DNA of 64,000 nucleotides from Flabesymbios commensalis (Eukaryota > Annelida > Polychaeta > Terebellida > Flabelligeridae). Position numbers and translations under genes: made by a program. The stretch is from assembly GCA_964017125.1 (NCBI GenBank), contig OZ024915.1:19595185-19659184 (forward strand), given 5' to 3'. Under the pieces are notes generated by a model. It did no database searches. It saw only the letters and a program-made list of their open reading frames with translations, and was not told the DNA's origin. Below are positions 21,351 to 32,608 of the stretch, piece after piece. Each line of letters starts with the position of its first letter. Position 1 is the first letter of the stretch.

Positions 21351-22334
21351 TGCCCAGCATCTTACATTTTAATTTCATTACTGGGACTCAAACTGCATAT
21401 TCTGTTAGTATCACAACAATGATTTCATCTGATTCCTTGACCACAATAATATAGAAAATAAAAACATGTAATGTAGAATTTAGCTGCAGCGATTTCATCA
21501 TGTTGCGGCCATTTTGTATTTTTGGTGGCCTTTTTAACTATGGTGGGGCCCAAATATTTGCCCTTGATTATTATTTATATTATTATTGTCAAGTAGCTTG
21601 CTTTTATGGGAGAAAAAGTACTCAGAAATCTCTAATTTTGGGATGTATGATCATTTTGGAGTATTTTGGCGGCCATCTTGGATTTTGACTACTTAGGGTA
21701 CTTTTTTAAAGAATTGAGATACTGACTATACTATATTCTTGCCAGAGAAAATATTATGACAATACTTTTCTAGCTCGACTGATAAATAATTGAAATTAGA
21801 TAATATACATTTTTATTTAAACAATTATGTTGCATAAATAATTAGTTAACTTGTCATATTCATGCAGAGCTCAATATTGAGCAGATACACAGTGGCGTAA
21901 TTAAAAAACCGTTATAAAATATATGCTGATTGAAATTCACTTTTTGGCTGTATTAAGTAATATTTTTTCTGTTGTGACACACGATAATAATTATAATGCA
22001 CACAAGACAATTACATGTATTATTAATATACCATCTTCTTCTCTTTATTATTATTTTATTATTTTTCTAATCACATGTCATCTTGTTTTTACATATACCA
22101 GAGGGAGCAAGTAAGTATTTTTTAAATTGTATTATAATGATCATATACATAGCCTATAAAGATTCATCTATCCACGTAAAAGCTTTGTAACCATGTAATA
22201 TATTCACCATAAAATAAATAAAACTTTAACATTTTATTATCGTACTGTCATTAGATTAAACTCAAATAATGGTGGATGACACCTAACAAATACATACATA
22301 ATTATAGTTGAATAATAACGACTGGTCCTTGATA
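21351..22334. other. No confident gene; repeat H-like blocks
   Basis: 21490-21700 has GCGGCCATTTTG, GGTGGCC and GGCGGCCATCTTGG, which recall repeat H. A candidate 9-nt microexon lies at 22102-22110. The rest is AT-rich. Confidence 0.45.
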
Positions 22335-22432
22335 TTAATCATATTTTAGAATATAGGCTTGTCCAGCATTTCGTCCTCTTGGAGCCAAAACTGGCATTAA
22401 ATTTTCACTAGGAAGTGTAAGATCTAAGGGCT
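22335..22432 (-). CDS. Candidate terminal exon, unrecognised protein
   Basis: After a possible acceptor ATATATCAG the minus strand reads PLDLTLPSENLMPVLAPRGR and, after NAGQ, ends AYILKYD then a stop. The composition looks protein-like, unlike the AT-rich surroundings. AATAAA follows about 100 bp downstream (near 22235). No family recognised and no upstream exon found; it may also be part of a decayed element. Confidence 0.28.
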
Positions 22433-23298
22433 GATATATATTATTTATAATTCTACAGTAATAATAAATATTTCTATATTTTTTTTATATCAATATTTAA
22501 TTTTTATTCTCGCTCAAGTCAATTCTGTCCATGTATCTGCACCTCTTAGAATTTACCGATATTTAAAATATTTTAGATTACAAGTTTTTGTGAATTACAT
22601 CGAGTGAAACACTGTCTGAAAAAATATTATAAAGTAATAGCTGAAATGTGCGTACTATAATCTTATATTAAACAAAATAGTATCTTAGAACATTCTATAA
22701 TTTTTAAAATAAGCCACACATATTCTTGGATGAATATAGTACGTGACTTGGAAATATGGAAAATTGGTATGATGCTGTTTCAATGGTGGGCCGACATGGC
22801 AAATGTTAAAAAAATTATTTAGAGATTCAATCAACGCTAAAAAAATGAAACAGTTTTTGAAGTGTACGTCCAAGATCAATCTCGTATATTAATAAAAACG
22901 ACAGAATACGTAAATGACTCGCAAAAAAAAGAAAAAGAAAATCATACAATTATTGATTGTTTTTCTGTTCCTATATATTATACAATCAAATAAAACATAA
23001 TTTTTCGTTTCCGCATACAGAAGACGGGAAACGTATTACGTTACCGCGTAATGAAAGATGAAAAAGTATTATTACGTGGGCGCGTAATAATTATTATGCA
23101 CTACAATATTATTCAATACAAGTTTATGCCCAGTTATAATTGAATCATTGATACGTGGCCAATAATATATTTTACGTACTTGCGTGTTAACAATGCGCGC
23201 GCATCTTTACGCTGTTCCGTTTTGGGCTCATTTTTATATCATTTGACAGATAACGGTAAATACATCCAGGTGCTATATATATAAGAACACACTGAACC
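22433..23298. other. No gene recognised
   Basis: AT-rich. A short repeated GTTACCGCGTAAT / TTACGTGGGCGCGTAATAA pair lies at 23035-23095. Confidence 0.45.
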
Positions 23299-23530
23299 TA
23301 ACCCTTATCCAGCTAAATTAATTTATGTAAATTTTCACCCACTTGAAGTTGTGTCTCGCTAACGCGACCCACAACTTCAAGTGCCTGAAAATTACTCATA
23401 TTTCTTTAATTTGAGCACAAATATTTGAAAATCTTGATGTTTAGACACACATTTCATTCCCAATAACAGTGATTTGGTCGACTGATAAAACAGATTACAA
23501 ACGACAATAGTCGTGATAAGCAAAATAGGG
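23299..23530 (+). mobile_element. TTAA-MITE family B
   Basis: CTAACCCTTATCCAGC end, hairpin with CGCTAACGCGA tip, then the B body TTTGAAAATCTTGATG, TTCATTCCCAATAACAG and ACGACAATAGTCGTG. The right end has decayed. Confidence 0.8.
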
Positions 23531-24302
23531 CTGATGCATGTAATGTGGTATATTTCCATGCAGGACATTTTTTCTGTAAAAACTACGCTGGAGCATTATT
23601 ATATTTTGGAATGTTCTATTTAGATAAATTGTTGGAAAATGGCCCCACCGTACGTGTCCTAAACTAGTTGTCGATGAGCTAACCTCAGAGCATGTCATTC
23701 GTCCCCTTAGATATGAAAGGGTGTATCTGCCACTTTTCAAAGTGGCAGATACACCTTTTCTAATCTAAGGGGACGGTATACTCTCACAAGGTGAGCTTGT
23801 ATATACTGTTGCAAATTGTTGTCACATGAGGTACATTGATACTTATCATTTTTTTTGTCATGAAAGCTCGAGGGAAACGTTAAATGTCCACAATAATCAC
23901 CAGATGACGCTCCTGTCATCACTACTCTGGGAAGTGTTGTGAGAAAGAAATATAGTTTTTTGTATTTGTCATAAAAATAACAAAAATTAAGGCTGATACA
24001 TTTTAATTCTGTAAAACGCAGTGACGTTACCGGAAACCGTTTTGAATGGCAACTCAGTGAAAACAAAATTATATAACACCCCTTCCCCATTCTACTTTGT
24101 ATTAGCCAGTTCGGTGAAAATATTGGAGGTCAATGCTATTGAGTTTCACAGAATAAACCTTATATTTTAGTGATAGAGTAAAGTATCATGATATCCTAAT
24201 ATTTTCGTCAGAGACCTGCCTATCTTTAAACGTTAATGCTTTGTGTCTTGCCGCTTAGATGTCGTGTATTTCCCTTATAAATATGTGTCTTTACCGCGAG
24301 AT
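23531..24302. other. No gene recognised; one long palindrome
   Basis: Apart from the hairpin at 23701-23774, nothing matches other parts of the window. Minus-strand ORFs here lack support. Confidence 0.45.
23701..23774. repeat. Near-perfect 74 bp palindrome
   Basis: The arms start GTCCCCTTAGAT and end ATCTAAGGGGAC. The inner 25 bp (GGTGTATCTGCCACTTT and its complement) are perfect, with a 2 nt centre. Its sequence is unlike the other hairpin families here. Confidence 0.95.
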
Positions 24303-24623
24303 GGATTTTATCACTCGAACGAAGACTCGTTATATTCGTGTTTCCGCCCTTACACCATATACGATGAGATAATGATCGGAATTTAAATCATTTCTAGTCT
24401 ATTTAATACGTAAATTCATCTTAGCTATTACATATACCAAAACAAGAGTCTTACAAGACCGCTTGCGATGCTGTTCTGTAGTATTTCAGTCAGCGAAACT
24501 CATGTCTACCGTTATTTGTGAAATTATAAGAAAATGACCCATTTAAACATTTTTTACCGCGCGATTTCTACAGGCGGACTGAATACTACAAGAATTAAGA
24601 GGACTTACGGTAAGTCGACGCGG

Positions 24624-24918
24624 TTAACCTTTTCGAGACTTTTCCATTGTCATATTTATCCACTACAAAGCGCGAATTGCTGTCGCAATTCTCGACTTGT
24701 GGTGAATAAAGATGACTTGAAGTGAGTGCAAAATTAATGAAAATTGTCATATATGACAATTTTTATTAATTTTTCATTAATATATATTTTTATTGCACAA
24801 TTGGTGAAACAGTTTCATGGAAATTTCCATTTTAAAACCATTTAGCTGTAGTAAAATTAAGCATGTTTACAGTGATGTAAAATGATGCTTTAATGCATCG
24901 TGATGACTTAAAGGGTTA
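24624..24918 (+). mobile_element. TTAA-MITE family D
   Basis: Ends TTAACCTTTTCGAG and GACTTAAAGGGTTA. A hairpin around GCGAATTGCTGTCGCAATTC, a second palindromic stretch (AAATTGTCATATATGACAATTT), and the block ATGCTTTAATGCATCGTGA. The D copy in unit 2 is at 28809. Confidence 0.8.
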
Positions 24919-25582
24919 TAATGACTATAATTATCATACTTGTGCCCATCCCACAATAAATTTTAAAATTTAGATTATCTTACCTTTTTTATTTAGTTGA
25001 TCATTTTTGTGAACCTTAGACATGTTAAGTGTAGTTTTTGGAGACCCCCGCGTTTTGTGGCATAAAATCACATAAAATATGTATTTCTGATCAGATATAC
25101 TTGCTGTGTATTCGTACTATACTTTTAGTACCATGTTTTACAATGACAGAACATCCGCTGTTTATTTATTATCATAGTGAGCTTTGTTTTCCACTTGGAA
25201 AGAAGTACGTAACTCTGAAGTTTTATTCAAAGAAAACTATATACTGTTACATTTTTATTTTTTTTATTTATTCGCCATACACAGTACATGTACATAAGAA
25301 TACAGTAAAGTTCATAAACAAATAGTACAATATGGCAGGTTATCTGAGAACAGGCAATATACCTATACAAGCTCAGAAACCATCGTAATAAAATTGAAAT
25401 TATGTTAAAAATTACATTGAAACTTTACCACTGAATAGTAGCACAACCTGAGCTGATCAAATAAGGCTTCTTCTGTGACGATATCAACAAGGGGACCATC
25501 GAGGCTGATCATCGGTATGCACAAGACCAAGAGGCATGTGAAGAAATAAATGACCACTTAAGGTAGATAGCATTAGATGAGC

Positions 25583-25935
25583 ATTAACCCTTTAGCTGCT
25601 AAGTTGTCTTATTTAAATTATCACCCACAATTATTATTACATATATTTGATTTTTTTAAGAACAAACATTTGCAACGTTGATGTTTAACCTTTACAGTGC
25701 GGGGATCGCCATTAGACGTTTGACGTCTAAAGTCGATCCCCGCACTCTAAGGGTTAAAAAATATTTATAATGGCCGTAGACCCATAACTAAGACATTTAT
25801 GAAGATTTCAAATTAAAAAAAAACTTTGCTCTCCATGGTTAATACACAAAAAAAAAGTGGTTCAAGGGTTAAGCCCCTCATTCCATTCCCGATATAAAAC
25901 AGCTTAAAAACGACTATAGTCGTGCTCAACGGGGA
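25583..25935 (+). mobile_element. TTAA-MITE B lacking its hairpin, with C inserted
   Basis: B starts TTAACCCTTTAGCTGC. At 25628 its hairpin is exactly missing compared with unit 2. Family C interrupts it at 25685-25872. The B body resumes as CATTCCATTCCCGATA and CGACTATAGTCGTGCTCA. Confidence 0.75.
25685..25872 (-). mobile_element. TTAA-MITE family C inside B
   Basis: Ends TTAACCTTTACAGTGCGGGG and GTGGTTCAAGGGTTAA. Hairpin ATCGCCATTAGACGTTTGAC with its complement, then ATGGCCGTAGACCCATAA. TTAA lies on both sides. Confidence 0.85.
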
Positions 25936-26125
25936 AAATGTCACGGTAGACGTAGGTTCAATTGTCAAAAATGGTGCATGTGTTGTTTGTTAAAAACTCA
26001 AAATGAAATGCATCTTTCGATTCCTGTCTCATAGTGATGTATTATTTGGGTTTTTTTAGATATATTTCTGATGTCTTTTGGGGTGCTAGAATGCACCCTA
26101 TGTTTTCCCTCTAAAGCTTCTAAAT

Positions 26126-26235
26126 GATTTATGTGCTCTTTGCTCCCCAGAGAGTTGAAATGGTACATCATATTCAATGAACATGTCCCATGACCAGGGG
26201 TAATGTTATGTAAGGTGCCACCACGAGCAACTCTA
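26126..26235 (+). mobile_element. SINE-2 3' fragment
   Basis: TTGCTCCCCAGAGAGTTGAA and CCATGACCAGGGGTAATG match the tail of the SINE at 49583. Confidence 0.65.
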
Positions 26236-26312
26236 GGCTGTATATTTGCGTATATATCCTAGGTCCACCCTTAAGGAGCTACGGACGTCTATGGTATTTT
26301 TAAATCCGTACT

Positions 26313-26475
26313 TTCGCAGTTTCGCAGTTTCGCACTTTCGTACTTGCGTTGTTTCGTACTTTCGTTGTTTCGTACTTTCGTTGTTTTACACATTCGTTGT
26401 TTCGTACTTTCGTAGTTTCGCAGTTTCGCACTTGCTTCGTATACTGTCGTTGTACTTTCATTGATTCGTAATAAA
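26313..26475 (+). repeat. TTCGTACTTTCGTTG minisatellite
   Basis: About ten diverged 15 bp units, then (AATA)n. The unit 2 counterpart (30535-30695) has one or two fewer units. Confidence 0.85.
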
Positions 26476-27147
26476 TAAATAAATAAATGATACGTGCCGT
26501 GGTGAAGAGGTTAACGCTGCCGTCGATCACGCCGCAGCTCTGATGAAGAGGTCACTATCATGAAGTTGTGGGTCGCGGTAACGTATCTTCATCATGTTCA
26601 TCTAGCCCCAGTGGCTGAAACAGGTTTCAGCCACAGATTGACCGCGTACAAAATCGTGGGACATTTCTTTGGACTGTCATATTGGAAAATATCGGGGCAT
26701 AATCAGGTCAAAAATAGTTTTTTAGAATCAGAAACATTTCAGTTCCATGCCCGCATGCTTAGCTCGGAGGTCGCACAGTCATTAAAAAATTATGGACTTT
26801 TTTCGGACCTTGTGGTCGGGATCGTTCTCAGTCACCGCCATGTTGGATTTTACAGGTAAAGCAAATACATCAATCCACGGCCTTGGAGAAGACGACACGG
26901 CTAATCTTTATCTATCAAGTTGTCTGTTACCGGCAGACCTGATACGGCAAGATGCGGTGGCGAGACACAACTTAAAGTGGGTGAACAATACTCGTCCCAG
27001 TGAACAGTCCAAGATTGTACACATGTTATACAAATGTTTTGTGTTTGCCGGGATGTGCTTGATTTGAGACCAAACAGTTGCTAATCTTTACCCTGATGAC
27101 ATGGCAAGCTAGGCAGCCCGTCATGCCAGGAAGCAAATCGTCATGTT

Positions 27148-27386
27148 TTAACCCTCTAACCGCCAAATTATTCAATCTGAATTTTCACCCACTAGAAGTT
27201 GTGTCTCGCTGACGCGATCCACAACTTCAAGTGAGTGAAAAATATTCAGATTTGACAAAATGGAGGTCAACTCTTTTCAAATATTGCTGTTACATTTTAT
27301 CTTTACCCTGTTTAAAAGGTGGTACTTAATGTGCTAATGAAAAATAAAAACCCTTATATATGCGGCACCGGCGGTTAAAGGGTTAA
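27148..27386 (+). mobile_element. TTAA-MITE family A
   Basis: Full-length, GTCA tip, left arm CACTAGAAG. It forms an inverted pair with the copy at 27473. Confidence 0.9.
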
Positions 27387-27472
27387 TACACATTTTGTTC
27401 TCAATAACTGCGATTGAAACGGATAAAAAGGACGATAGTTGTACTTAGCGATGTTAGGGTTCATATAAAGCA
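27387..27472 (+). repeat. Family B fragment between two A copies
   Basis: TTCTCAATAACTGCGATTGA, GATAGTTGT and GTTAGGGTT match the distal part of B. Two A copies flank it. Confidence 0.55.
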
Positions 27473-27719
27473 TTAACCCTTTAACCGCCGGTGCCGCATA
27501 TATTCGGATTTTTCATTTTTTATTAGCACATTAAGTACGACCTTTCAAACATGGTAAAGATAAAATGTGACATCAATCAGCAAGATTTGAAAACAGTTGA
27601 CCACCATTTTGTCAAATCTGAATAATTTTCACCCACTTGAAGTTGTGGATCGCGTCAGCGAGACACAACTTCAAGTGGGTGAAAATTCAAATTGAATTAT
27701 TTGGCGGCTAAAGGGTTAA
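27473..27719 (-). mobile_element. TTAA-MITE family A
   Basis: Full-length, hairpin perfect, TTAA on both sides. Confidence 0.92.
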
Positions 27720-27932
27720 GGCGGCCATCATTCAATCTCCAGTTTTTGTCGCGGACAAATTATTTATTTCAACCACGCGCTGAAAATTGAAAATATAATT
27801 ACATATTTATATAGAGCAGTTCTTCAAGTAAATTATTCATTTCACGTAAAATCAGCCTGAAATTTGTTATTTCAAAAATTCTTCAACCCCCTTCCCACTG
27901 CAGCTATTGAATAGTGCCCCCCCCCTCCCCTA
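27718..27932. mobile_element. Element G
   Basis: CATCATTCAATCTCCAG at one end and CTATTGAATAGTGCCCCCCC at the other, with ATTTATTTCAACCACGCG and AAATTATTCATTTCACG between. It abuts the A copy. Confidence 0.6.
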
Positions 27933-28808
27933 ATGTAATGTCGGGAATCACCAGCATGGAAGCAGAGAAATATTACGTCGTGTGCCTATCCATTCTCATC
28001 TTCCCTTCTGTACATAAAGGGTTGTTTGATCCCTGGATCTATGTGTCAAGAACTGGTGCTCACTTGGCTGACATCATCTGCCCCCCTCCCTCCGGGGACC
28101 CTCCCCCAAACCCCCCCCCCCCCACCCAACACGCGTGCCCATGTATTTGTACAACTGGGCTTCGCTGAAAAGCCAAAAATAGGCAGTAACTGTTCACTTG
28201 TAAAGTAAGCAGGTACTGCCTTTTGACTTTGCACAGCAGCGAGGTGGTTCAGTTCCCTCCCTCTTTAAACATAGTGCTAGCTATCTCAGCAAACGGGAGG
28301 TGTTTACTCAATGTTGGTTCAATGCTGGTTCAGTTGCTGTGATGATGTATTATCCATCATTATGTATGTGCATTATAGAAAGAACATAATTTGCCATGCC
28401 TTAGGCCTCGATCACTATCAATTTGTCCCTAAAACCAGCCTACTTCTTTATAAGTAAATTACTGATCCTTGCCCATTTTATTTTTTGGATTTTATTACTC
28501 GAACGAAGACTCGTTATATTCGTGTTTCCGCCCTTACACCATATACGATGAGATAATGATCGGAATTTAAATCCTTTCTAGTCTATTTAATACGTTAAAT
28601 TCATCTTAGCTATTACATATACCAAAACGAGAGTCTTACAAGACCGCTTGCGATGCTGTTCTGTAGTATTTCAGTCAACGAAACTCATGTCTACAGTTAT
28701 TTGTGAAATTATAAGAAAATGACCCATTTAAACATTTTTTACCGCGCGATTTCTACAGGCGGACTGAATACTACAAGAATTAAGAGGATTTACGGTAAGT
28801 CGACGCGG

Positions 28809-29091
28809 TTAACCTTTTCGAGATTTTTCCATTGTCATATTTATCCACCACAAACCGCGAATTGCTGTCGCAATTCTCGACTTGTGGTGAATAAAGATGA
28901 CTTGAAGTGAGTGCAAAATTAATAAAAATTGTCTTATATGACAATTTTTATTAATTTTTCATTAATATATATATTGCACAATTGGTAAAACAGTTTCATG
29001 GAAATTTTCATTCTAAAACCCTTTAGCTGTAGTAAAATTAACTATGATTAAAAATGATGCTTTAATGCATCGTGAGGACTTAAAGGGTTAT
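28809..29091 (+). mobile_element. TTAA-MITE family D, unit 2 copy
   Basis: As at 24624. The hairpin arms are closer to perfect here (CACCACAAACCGCGAATTGC side). Confidence 0.8.
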
Positions 29092-29760
29092 AATGACTAT
29101 AATTATCATACTTCGGCCCATCCCGAAATAAACTTTAAAATTTAGATTATCTTACCTTTTTATATTTAGTTAATCATTTTTGTGAACCTTGGACATGTTA
29201 AGTGTAGTTTTTGGAGACCCCCGCGTTTTGTGGCATAAAATTATATCACATAAAATATGTATTTCTGATCAGATATACTTGCTGTGTATTCGTACTATAC
29301 TTTTATCACCATGTTTCACAATGACAGAACATCCGCTGTTTATTTATTATCATAGTGAGCTTTATTTTCCACTTGGAAAGAAGTACGTTACTCTGAAGTT
29401 TTATTCAAAGAAAACTATATACTGTTACATTTTTATTTTTTTATTTATTCGCCATACACAGTACATGTACATAAGAATACAGTAAAGTTCATAAACAAAT
29501 AGTACAATATGGCAGGTTATCTGAGAACAGGCAATATCCCTATACAAGCTCAGAAACCATCGTAATAAAATTGAAATTATGTTAAAAAGTACATTAAAAC
29601 TTTACCACTGAATAGTAGCACAACCTGAGCTGATCAAATAAGGCTTCTTCTGTGACGATATCAACAAGGGGACCATCAAGGCTGATCATCGGTATGCACA
29701 AGACCAAGAGGCATGTGAAGAAATAAATGACCACTTAAGGTAGATAACATTAGATGAGCA

Positions 29761-30159
29761 TTACCCTTTAGCTGCTAAGTTGTCTTATTTAAATTATCAC
29801 CCACTTGAAGTTGTGTCTCGCTACCGCGAGTCACAACTTCAAGTGGGTGACCATTATTATTACATATATTTGATTTTTTTAAGAACAAACATTTGCAACG
29901 TTGATGTTTAACCTTTACAGTGCGGGGATCGCCATTAGACGTTTGACGTCTAAAGTCGATCCCCGCACTCTAAGGGTTAAAAAATATTTATAATGGCCGT
30001 AGACCCATAACTAAGACATTTATGAAGATTTCAAATTAAAAAAAACCTTTGCTCTCCATGGTTTATAAACAAAAAATAAGTGGTTCAAGGGTTAAGCCCC
30101 TCATTTCATTCCCGATATAAAACAGCTTAAAAACGACTATAGTCGTGCTCAACGGGGAA
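29761..30159 (+). mobile_element. TTAA-MITE B with hairpin, C inserted
   Basis: As at 25583, but the hairpin (29802-29852, tip CGCTACCGCGA) is present. Family C splits it at 29908-30095. Confidence 0.78.
29908..30095 (-). mobile_element. TTAA-MITE family C inside B, unit 2
   Basis: As at 25685. Other B copies read GATGTTTAAACAC at this point, which gives the empty TTAA site. Confidence 0.85.
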
Positions 30160-30356
30160 AATGTCACGGTAGACGTAGGTTCAATTGTCAAAAATGGTGC
30201 ATGTGTTGTTTGTTAAAAACTCAAAATAAAATGCATCTTTCGATTCCTGTCTCATAGTGATGTGTGTTATTTAGGTTTTTTTAGATACATTTCTGATGTC
30301 TTTTGGGGTGCTAGAATGCACCCTATGTTTTCCCTCTAAAGCTTCTAAATGATTTA

Positions 30357-30455
30357 TGTGCTCTTTGCTCCCCAGAGAGTTGAAATGGTACATCATATTC
30401 AATGAACATGTCCCATGACCAGGGGTAATGTTATGTAAGGTGCCACCACGAGGAA
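30357..30455 (+). mobile_element. SINE-2 3' fragment, unit 2
   Basis: Counterpart of 26126-26235. Confidence 0.65.
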
Positions 30456-31315
30456 CTCTAGGCTGTATATTTGCGTATATATCCTAGGTCCACCCTTAAG
30501 GAGCTACGGACGTCTATGGTATTTTTAAATCCGTACTTTCGCAGTTTCGCACTTTCGTACTTTCGTTGTGTCGTACTTTCGTTGTTTCGTACTTTCGTTG
30601 TTTTACACATTCTTTGTTTCGTACTTTCGTAGTTTCGCAGTTTCGCACTTGCTTCGTATACTGTCGCTGTACTTTCATTGATTCGTAATAAATAAATAAA
30701 TAAATGATACGTGCCGTGGTGAAGAGGTTAACGCTGCCGTCGATCACGCCGCAGCTCTGATGAAGAGGTCACTATCATGAAGTTGTGGGTCGCGGTAACG
30801 CATCTTCATCATGTTCATCTAGCCCCAGTGGCTGAAACAGGTTTCAGCCACAGATTGACCGCATACAAAATCGTGGGACATTTCTTTGGACTGTCATATT
30901 GGAAAATATCGGGGCATAATCAGGTCAAAAATAGTTTTTTTAGAATCAGAAACAGTTCAGTTCCATGCCCGCATGCTCGGCTCGGAGGTCGCACAGTCAT
31001 TAAAAAATTATGGACTTTTTTCGGACCTTGTGGTCGGGATCGTTCTCAGTCACCGCCATGCTGGATTTTTCAGGTAAAGCAAATACATCAATCCACGGCC
31101 TTGAGAGGACGACACGGCTAATCTTTATCTATCAAGTTGTCTGCTACCGGCAGACCTGATACGTCAAGATACTGTAGCGAGACACAACTTAAAGTGGGTG
31201 AGCAATACTCGTCCCAGTAAACAGTCCGACGTTGGACCAACATTGTACACATGTTATACAAATGTTTTGTGTTTGCCGGGATGTGCTTGATTTGAGACCA
31301 AACAGTTGCTAATGG

Positions 31316-31526
31316 TGAATATTTTTCACCCAGTTGAAGTTGTGTCTCGCTGACGCGATCCACAACTTCAAGTGAGTGAAAAATATTCAGATTTGACAAA
31401 ATAGAGGTCAACTCTTTTCAAATATTGCTGTCACATTTTATCTTCACCCTATTTAAAAGGTGTTACTTAATGTGCTAATGAAAAATAAAAACCCTTATAT
31501 ATGCGGCACCGGCGGTTAAAGGGTTA
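31316..31526 (+). mobile_element. TTAA-MITE family A, left end replaced
   Basis: The A end and left body seen in unit 1 are missing. The sequence before the hairpin reads GTGAATATTTTTCACCC, the complement of the right arm GTGAAAAATATTC. The right half is normal. Confidence 0.85.
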
Positions 31527-31613
31527 ATACACATTTTGTTCCCAATAACTGCGATTGAAACGGATAAAAACGACTATAGTTGTACTTAGCGATGTTAGGG
31601 TTCATGTAAAGCA

Positions 31614-31860
31614 TTAACCCTTTAACCGCCGGTGCCGCATATATTCGTTTTTTTCATTTTTTATTAGCACATTAAGTACGACCTTTCAAACATGGTAGAG
31701 ATAAAATGTGACATCAATCAGCAAGATTTGAAAACAGTTGACCACCATTTTGTCAAATCTGAATAATTTTCACCCACTTGAAGTTGTGGATCGCGTCAGC
31801 GAGACACAACTTCAAGTGGGTGAAAATTCAAATTGAATTATTTGGCGGCTAAAGGGTTAA
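31614..31860 (-). mobile_element. TTAA-MITE family A, unit 2 copy
   Basis: Counterpart of 27473-27719, full-length. Confidence 0.92.
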
Positions 31861-32067
31861 GGCGGCCACATTCAATCTCCAGTTTTTGTCGCGGAAAAAA
31901 TATTTATTTCAACCGCTCGCTGAAAATTGAAAATATAATTACATATCTATATAGAGCAGTTCTTCAAGTAAATTATTCATTTCACGTAAAATTAGCCTGA
32001 AATTTGTTATTTCAAAAATTCTCCAACCCCCTTCCCACTGCAGCTATTGAATAGTGCCCCCCCCCCA
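31859..32067. mobile_element. Element G, unit 2 copy
   Basis: Counterpart of 27718-27932. Confidence 0.6.
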
Positions 32068-32608
32068 ATGTAATGTCGGGAATCACCAGCATGGAAGCAG
32101 AGAAATATCACGTCGTGTGCCTATCCATTCTCATCTTCCCTTCTGTACATAAAGGGTTGTTTGATCCCTGGATCTACGTGTCATGAACTGGTGCTCACTT
32201 GGCGCTCATCACCTCCCCCCCCCCCCCTCCCTCCGGGGACCCTCCCCCCTCCACCCAACACGCGTGCCCATGTATTTGTACAACTGGGCTTCGCTGAAAA
32301 GCCAAAATTAGGCAGTAACTGTTCACTTGTAAAGTAAGCAGATATTGCCTTTCGACTTTGCACAGCAGCGAGGTGGTTCAGTTCCCTCCCTCTTTAAACA
32401 TAGTGCTAGCTATCTCAGCAAACGGGAGTTGTTTACTCAATGTTGGTTCAATGCTGGTTCAGTTGCTGTGATGATGTATTATCCATCATTATGTATGTGC
32501 ATTATAGAAAGAACATAATTTGCCATGCCTTAGGCCTCGATCACTATCAATTTGTCCCTAAAACCAGCCTACTTCTTTATAAGTAAATTACTGATCCTTG
32601 CCCATTTT

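Larger units (their letters stand above)
24303..28480 (+). repeat. Tandem segmental duplication, unit 1
   Basis: It aligns almost throughout with 28487-32608. It carries a D, a B/C nest, a SINE-2 tail, a (TTCGTAC) minisatellite, an inverted pair of A copies and an element G. Relative to unit 2 it lacks a hairpin at 25628 and has about 70 bp extra near 27090. Confidence 0.95.
28487..32608 (+). repeat. Tandem segmental duplication, unit 2
   Basis: Direct copy of 24303-28480, offset 4184 bp at the start and 4129 bp at the end. The junction is AT-rich (CCCATTTTATTTTTTGGATT). The copies differ by scattered substitutions and small indels, and by the hairpin events listed in the findings. Confidence 0.95.

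Noticed and set aside
26560-26859. 99-codon ORF in duplication unit 1
   Set aside because: The unit 2 copy is frameshifted, and the ORF overlaps a decayed hairpin module and a palindrome.
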